Assembly: GCA_028707875.1 (NCBI GenBank)
Contig: JAQWAC010000006.1
Location: 1 to 44,414, forward strand
Direction of reading: 5' to 3'
DNA length: 44,414 bases
Source of the DNA: Candidatus Peribacteraceae bacterium
Lineage (GTDB): Bacteria; Patescibacteriota; Gracilibacteria; Peribacterales; Peribacteraceae
Shown here: positions 39,259 through 44,414 of the stretch, piece by piece
How the letters are laid out: each line of letters starts with the position of its first letter
Numbering within the stretch: the stretch's first letter is position 1
Notes under the pieces: generated by a model
Databases searched by the model: none
Seen by the model: only the letters and a program-made list of their open reading frames with translations
Told to the model about the DNA's origin: nothing
Made by a program: the position numbers and the translations under genes

Positions 39259-39897
39259 ATGTTCCAAAAACACTTCTCCGTTTTCCTCACTCTCGTGATG
39301 CTGGCGCCGACAGCAGCGAACGCCCAGCAGGTGAGCCTCTTCTTCCCGTCGTACCCCGTCGTCCCCGCCGTGGAGATGCCGGTCGTTCCTGAGCCTTCCG
39401 CACCGTTCCTTCCCCCTCCCGACGCCAAGGCGGTCACCGCCACGACACGCGGCTGGAACGGGAATGAATCTCTTACGCGCGCGACATTCGTGGCCGCGAT
39501 CACGCGCAGACTGTACCGCCCGTCCGAGCGTTGCTTTCCCATGCTCTCCGACGGTTACGATTACTCGCTCCTCGCCTTCGATGTCCCGAAGGATGCGACC
39601 TACGGTCCCGATCTCTGCACAGCGATGCGCAACGGCATCATGAAGGGCTTCACGGACGGAGGCTTCCATCCGGATGCAAAAGTGACCGTGGAGGAAGCGG
39701 CCAAGGTTCTTGCCAAGGCCTTCTCCCTCGCAGCGGATCCCACCGATCCCGCGCAGCCTTGGTCGGAGAACTATGTAAAAGCTCTCACGGATGCGGGAGT
39801 CCTTTCCGCCGACGTGAATCTGAACGCGCCGATCACCCGCGATCAGCTCTCCGCGATGTTCTGGAAGCTGAGGGACCTGAAGAAGCAGGCGAAATAA
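39259..39897 (+). CDS. SLH-domain secreted protein
   Basis: Signal peptide MFQKHFSVFLTLVMLAPTAANA; GIMKGFTDGGFHPDAKVTVEEAAKVLAKAF; ITRDQLSAMFWKL. Confidence 0.84.
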   Translation: MFQKHFSVFLTLVMLAPTAANAQQVSLFFPSYPVVPAVEMPVVPEPSAPFLPPPDAKAVTATTRGWNGNESLTRATFVAAITRRLYRPSERCFPMLSDGYDYSLLAFDVPKDATYGPDLCTAMRNGIMKGFTDGGFHPDAKVTVEEAAKVLAKAFSLAADPTDPAQPWSENYVKALTDAGVLSADVNLNAPITRDQLSAMFWKLRDLKKQAK

Positions 39898-39914
39898 CAG
39901 CAATGCAGACGAAG

Positions 39915-39946
39915 ATCACCCCGAGGGAAACCGAGGGGTGATTTTT
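39915..39946 (+). terminator. Intrinsic terminator downstream of SLH gene
   Basis: ATCACCCC-gagggaaaccga-GGGGTGAT followed by TTTT. Confidence 0.85.
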
Positions 39947-40031
39947 GAGACGCCACTTGGACAATCTCCGGATTCCGCTCGTCACAGCCGTAAAAATGCG
40001 TAAGATGTGGAACGCAGTTCGTTCACACCAT

Positions 40032-40449
40032 GGGGATGACAGGCTTCGACAGCGTGAATACTGGTGTGGTTTCGCTTCTGTTCGGGAGGGCAACGGCTCC
40101 CGTCACCCGCTGTTGCACAACATATCTGCCACTGCAGATGTACCGGCAATCTTCAAGAAGGCGTTCGCACAGTTCAGGCTTCCTGAGCTTGCGCCCGCAT
40201 TCGCGATGGCTGCCTAGTTTCCCTTCATCCGGAAACGCGTCTCCCTCTCCATTCCCGCTAAAGAGGATGAGGCGTCACCAGCGGGACTGTTCCTCCGTCC
40301 GACGTCGCGGTTGAGCAGAATACAGGCGTCATCACTCGCACCCGGTCTCCGGCTCTCTCAGCCCGGAATGCGAGAACCGAGGGAGCCATGACAGTACAGG
40401 CAGCCGCATCACACGTTGGACCCGGGTTCGATTCCCGGCATCTCCACCA
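40032..40449 (+). ncRNA. ssrA: tmRNA (SsrA)
   Basis: 5' GGGGATGACAGGCTTCGACAG pairs with 3' CATCTCC; T-arm GGACCCGGGTTCGATTCCCGGCATCTCCACCA; tag ORF ends ...AFAMAA-TAG. Confidence 0.93.
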
Positions 40450-40471
40450 AGACGTGCCCGTGCTGGGCGAC

Positions 40472-40504
40472 CCGAAACGTTGACCAGGAGGTCAAAAGTT
40501 TCGG
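40472..40504. other. Long hairpin directly downstream of ssrA, flanked by GGCGACCC direct repeats
   Basis: CCGAAAC-g-TTGACC-agga-GGTCAA-aa-GTTTCGG; GGCGACCC at 40466-40473 and 40503-40510. Confidence 0.6.
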
Positions 40505-40664
40505 CGACCCTTCAAGTCCGAGTCGCTTAAGATCCCCCTTGTGAGGCTGGTCGTTAGGACAATCGAAACACGACTTCGCGTGACCGTTGGAAATACTGAG
40601 TAGACGACGGTTATACATGTGATGCATTCAAAGGTAAGATGTTTTTACCTTTCTAGAGCTTAAA

Positions 40665-41903
40665 TTGAACTCAAAACCGAATTTCGACAAAATCGGCAAT
40701 AGCTACTACCCCTACATAGACCGACAGGGAACGATGATTTCGGGGGGCGAAGATGCCATGAGTGGGAACGTGAAGGTACATGCGCTCTTCCAGATGGATG
40801 GTAATATTCTCGCCACCGCCGAGTACGTGATAACGGATAATCTCATCGACGACGAGGTGGTCCGAATTCCCGAATGGTTGTATTCATGGTATCCGCAATA
40901 CACGGGCGGGACTGTTTCGGATTACGAGAAAAAGGAGTCGATGAAGAATAATGTCCGGTGGCTCTTGCAGGATTACCTCTGTCACCATGCCCATGCTCAT
41001 TTGATTTTATCTCAGTTAGCAGAAGGGAGAGACGTTCGTACGCCGCTCCGGTTTGCCTTCTCTACTACTGAACGGAGCGCCTTCGAGCTCAGGGGAAAGC
41101 TCCCGCCGCAGGAAGACCTCTTGGCACGCCTCAACAGCCTCATAGAGAGCGGGAATGAGATGTTCATTCGTTACCTCTCCTCCCCACACATCGCACTTTT
41201 CTACGGCCTTAAGCATACCGCCGCCGAATCATTTCTTGGTGTACTGAACACCAAGGGTCTAATCGAGACGGCGAAAAAGTCCGGCTTTAGTGTGCCATAC
41301 GGCAGCCGCCAAACGGCTGATGCGATGACTATCAAGTCGCTGACAAAAGATGGGCTGAGTGTAGGGCACTCTCTCGTCGGGAAGGCAAAGTGCTTTGTCG
41401 TTATGCCGCTCTCAGGCCTTGAGGATGTCTATAGCGTCGTACAGGAGGCGTGGCGCTCCGTTTTTGGACCCGAGAGCGAGGTGTACCACCAAGACGACGA
41501 CCCAGATAAGGGCGCGAGCGAACTTATGGACCAGAAGATTCAGCGCAATATCGAGAATGCGGCGGTAGTCGTCAGTATAATGTCGATGGGCATGAAGGAG
41601 AGGCCTCTTTTCCAACTCGCGACAGATACGAAAGCGGAGGTACTCGATAAGGCCTTTCCAACAAATGCGAACGTTGTTCTGGAAACGGGATACGCCATCC
41701 GGTGCAAGCATGATACGGCATGTGCGTGTAAGGAAGTTATTGTGCTCGCCGAACCGGACTCCTTCGTGTTTCTGACAAAATCCACCTTCGATATGCGTAA
41801 CCGCAGCCTCATGAAGTACGAGCGTACGGAGTCGGGATTGAGCGAGCTCAAGGGAAAGCTTGTGGAGAGCTTCGCGCATATTAAAAAACAGCATCGCCTC
41901 TAG
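40665..41903 (+). CDS. Protein with C-terminal TIR-like / nucleotide-binding (2-deoxyribosyltransferase-like) domain; start uncertain
   Basis: C-terminus KCFVVMPLSGLEDVYSVVQEAWRSVFG...DKGASELMDQKIQRNIENAAVVVSIMSMG...NANVVLETGYAIR resembles FVVMPF...NPNVfYELGyA domains. Confidence 0.7.
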   Translation: MNSKPNFDKIGNSYYPYIDRQGTMISGGEDAMSGNVKVHALFQMDGNILATAEYVITDNLIDDEVVRIPEWLYSWYPQYTGGTVSDYEKKESMKNNVRWLLQDYLCHHAHAHLILSQLAEGRDVRTPLRFAFSTTERSAFELRGKLPPQEDLLARLNSLIESGNEMFIRYLSSPHIALFYGLKHTAAESFLGVLNTKGLIETAKKSGFSVPYGSRQTADAMTIKSLTKDGLSVGHSLVGKAKCFVVMPLSGLEDVYSVVQEAWRSVFGPESEVYHQDDDPDKGASELMDQKIQRNIENAAVVVSIMSMGMKERPLFQLATDTKAEVLDKAFPTNANVVLETGYAIRCKHDTACACKEVIVLAEPDSFVFLTKSTFDMRNRSLMKYERTESGLSELKGKLVESFAHIKKQHRL

Positions 41904-41904
41904 A

Positions 41905-42672
41905 ATGGACCTTCAAGCTCCTCTGCAGGCGCTCACCCGTATCTTCCGTCCGGTCAATTACGAAGTGACGTGTAGCCTGAAAAAGCTAGGATTCGATCGA
42001 ATAAGGGATACATATGTCGTCACGGAACGCGACATGCAATACGCAAAAGACACGCTCAAAAAATGGGAGGAGTACGAGCGTACGGCACCTCTCGACTGGT
42101 ACAAAAAGATGCTGGATAACCCCGTGATGCCGACGAGGGAAGAATGCGTAAAATACCTCGAATCCATCGAGCCATATCATCGGCGGTTACAGAACTTCGA
42201 GCAGAAAATCGAAAACTGCTACGTAGCCGATTTCTGGATACAGCACATCGGCTCCCGCTACGACGAAGACGTGCATGTGCATATCACGGGCGCTACCCCT
42301 GAGGACGATGCGAAATTCAAACTCTACGAGAGCCTAGAGAAGGTTGCTGATATTCCTGAGAAGCCTTCTGTCCTCAAGAGCCCGTTTGTAGGGTCTGAAA
42401 GACTGTTTAAAAGCGTGCTCTGGGGTATCCGGGGCAGAGACGTGCCCGACAAGTGGCAGAGCCATAATATCGGCTCAGGGAGTATTCATGTTGTTATCGG
42501 TCAAATGTTGGCAGGAACAGGTACGGACCTTACACATGGAGACCCCATTATCCAACTTCTAGACGAGCAGATGACATTGAAATACTGGATTGCCTCAAAG
42601 GAGACGAGGAAGCCCCGCACGAAGCTTATTACTTTGAAGAAATCAGAGGCCAAAGAGGCCGGATTCCACTAA
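41905..42672 (+). CDS. Hypothetical protein, probably co-transcribed with the TIR-like gene
   Basis: MDLQAPLQALTRIFRPVNYEVTCSLKKLGFDRIRDTYVV...; begins 1 nt after the upstream stop codon. Confidence 0.7.
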   Translation: MDLQAPLQALTRIFRPVNYEVTCSLKKLGFDRIRDTYVVTERDMQYAKDTLKKWEEYERTAPLDWYKKMLDNPVMPTREECVKYLESIEPYHRRLQNFEQKIENCYVADFWIQHIGSRYDEDVHVHITGATPEDDAKFKLYESLEKVADIPEKPSVLKSPFVGSERLFKSVLWGIRGRDVPDKWQSHNIGSGSIHVVIGQMLAGTGTDLTHGDPIIQLLDEQMTLKYWIASKETRKPRTKLITLKKSEAKEAGFH

Positions 42673-42696
42673 TTCTTATGGCTAGTGATGAGTTGA

Positions 42697-42888
42697 AAAA
42701 GACTATGGCGCGTGTATATGAGGGCAGTTGCACGCGATGTCCTGAAAATTGTTGCAACTCATGCAGAAGCACATTCTGAACAAATGTCCGCGCAGAGACC
42801 CGTTTTCATGCAATTGATCGAAGGAATCAAGAATGGCTCGATTTCAGGAATTTTAACTTGGCTGCCAGACCGTCATTTCAAAACCTAA
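42697..42888 (+). pseudogene. Serine recombinase (resolvase-family) catalytic-domain remnant
   Basis: MRAVARDVLKIVATHAEAHSEQMSAQRPVFMQLIEGIKNGSISGILTWLPDRHFKT* resembles ...SAkxpGRPxFnxMixxIexGxadGIlxWhpDRLaRN, then stops; in-frame TGA just upstream. Confidence 0.65.
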
Positions 42889-43037
42889 CCCGATCTGATT
42901 AGACACTAAGTTTTGGAAAACCCGAGTGGTTCCAGCCGCTTCATAGACTCGTTTACCTCAACCGCAGGCTAATTAATAAACCAAATTAGGCAACCCACAG
43001 CTCAGTTGATATCATATGACTCAATTCCCACTTTTCT

Positions 43038-44414
43038 ATGCAGGAAAAGGTATCAATCGTGCCATCGCCCCGAATACTCATTGCTATTGCACAGAACCCA
43101 ATCCAGCCGGTACAAGCCTTGGCTGAACTTATCGATAATGGTGTCGACGCATACTCGATTGCAAAACGTGAAGGCATATCTGTTGAGAAACAGACAATCT
43201 CCATTAGCATCCCGACGAAAAAAGATATTGAAGACGGAAAAGGGGAGCTAGTGATTGAAGACAGGGGCCCCGGGATGACATTGGAACAGGCTACGAACGC
43301 GATCACTGCCGGATATTCGGATAAAGCCAATCCCGACCTTTTGGGATTGTTCGGGATGGGTTTCAACATCGCGACCGCCAAGATCGGACAAATCACAACG
43401 CTCTCAACCGCACGGAAAGAGGATAAAAAGATGACCAACCTGACAATCGATCTCAAGAAGATGACGCAGGCAAAAGAGTTTTTTGCGGACGTTTCAGAAA
43501 GCAAAAAACCGTACGCCGATTTCTCCGGAACGATTGTGCGTATAACCGGATGGTGGTCACAAGGCTCCCAGAATTATGGATTTGTGAAGAAACTGGCCAA
43601 TCTCTCTAAGAAGGATCTAAGGGATAAGATTGGCCGCATTTATTACCCTATAATCAACGAAGGAACTGAAATTCTAGTGGATGGAGAAAAGTGCAATCCT
43701 TATCGGCATTGTGTTTGGTCCGATAGCCGTTACGTCACGACAAAAGAAGGAAAGGTGTCGGCTCAGATGTCCTTCGACCAAATTATTAGTATCGAATACA
43801 AGTGTTCGAATCCCGAATGCAAAGAAGTTGCTTTGTCCAAAGCTGATAAGTGCCCTTCATGTAAATCGAAGCTGATTCCTTTCGAACATAGGCTTCATGG
43901 CTGGATTGGAATCCAGCGCTTCGACGATCTGAATAGCTATGGAATTGACCTGATCAGAAATGGGCGTGTCATCCGGCCATTCGAACAGGACGGATTCTTT
44001 AAATTTGTCGATGACCAAGGCAACGAGCGTAAGGAATATCCAGCAGACAGCGTCTATGGTCGCATCGTCGGTGAGGTTCACGTAGACTACATTCCTGTAA
44101 ACTATCTTAAGACTGATTTTGAGAGAAGCACTGCGGAGTGGGCTGAGATGGTGAAATTCATTCGTGGAGAGACGAGCTTGTGGCCTGATCACGAGAGCAA
44201 CCGGGACACCACAAATAAATCGCCCTTATTTCGCTTATTCCAGGGTTATCGCAGGGTTAGGATTTTTGGCACCAAGCACATGTATATGGGAAGGTGGAAC
44301 GCCGGAGAGGAAACATCTCGCCGCCTCACTCGCGAGGAAGAACAAGAGCTTTATAAGAAATTCTTGGATGGAGAACAGGGATACCGTGACGATACGAAAT
44401 GGTGGGAACTCGTT
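43038..44414 (+). CDS. GHKL-type ATPase, MORC/MutL-like, with zinc ribbon (truncated by window end; absent from ORF track)
   Basis: Frame open from ATG 43038 to end: MQEKVSIVPSPRILIAIAQNPIQPVQALAELIDNGVDAYS, IEDRGPGMT, LLGLFGMGFNIATAKIG, CSNPECKEV...CPSCKSKL, YGIDLIRNGRVIRPFEQDGFF. Confidence 0.85.
   Translation, partial: MQEKVSIVPSPRILIAIAQNPIQPVQALAELIDNGVDAYSIAKREGISVEKQTISISIPTKKDIEDGKGELVIEDRGPGMTLEQATNAITAGYSDKANPDLLGLFGMGFNIATAKIGQITTLSTARKEDKKMTNLTIDLKKMTQAKEFFADVSESKKPYADFSGTIVRITGWWSQGSQNYGFVKKLANLSKKDLRDKIGRIYYPIINEGTEILVDGEKCNPYRHCVWSDSRYVTTKEGKVSAQMSFDQIISIEYKCSNPECKEVALSKADKCPSCKSKLIPFEHRLHGWIGIQRFDDLNSYGIDLIRNGRVIRPFEQDGFFKFVDDQGNERKEYPADSVYGRIVGEVHVDYIPVNYLKTDFERSTAEWAEMVKFIRGETSLWPDHESNRDTTNKSPLFRLFQGYRRVRIFGTKHMYMGRWNAGEETSRRLTREEEQELYKKFLDGEQGYRDDTKWWELV

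Noticed and set aside
40409-40627. 72-aa minus-strand ORF over the ssrA 3' end
   Set aside because: Its C-terminal GIEPGSNV is a translation of the tmRNA T-arm, a common mis-annotation.

Overview
This 44.4-kb, mostly GC-rich bacterial window uses the standard genetic code. Its gene content suggests a CPR/Peribacteria-like genome; that placement is inference. It carries housekeeping genes: TypA, a class A PBP, riboflavin genes ribBA/ribH/ribE, UvrA, a Rel/SpoT homolog and IleRS. It also has four SLH-domain surface proteins, two tRNAs (Gln-CUG, Arg-UCG) and a tmRNA. Most notable observations: (1) an IleRS with two separate, catalytically plausible histidine-phosphatase domains inserted; (2) a riboflavin synthase interrupted in frame by a ~450-bp DUF559-nuclease element with GC-rich inverted termini; (3) a Rel/SpoT homolog with an intact-looking hydrolase, a degenerate synthetase and a C-terminal multi-TM EamA-like region; (4) a three-copy ~89-nt dispersed element with two covarying hairpins; (5) REP-like inverted pairs with an almost invariant 11-nt loop and unrelated stems; (6) -10 boxes repeatedly 6-9 nt from start codons, suggesting leaderless transcription; (7) a probable island next to the 3' end of ssrA with a TIR/nucleotide-binding-like protein, an orphan partner, a serine-recombinase remnant and a MORC/GHKL ATPase that the ORF track misses. 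All family calls come from reading motifs; no searches were run.
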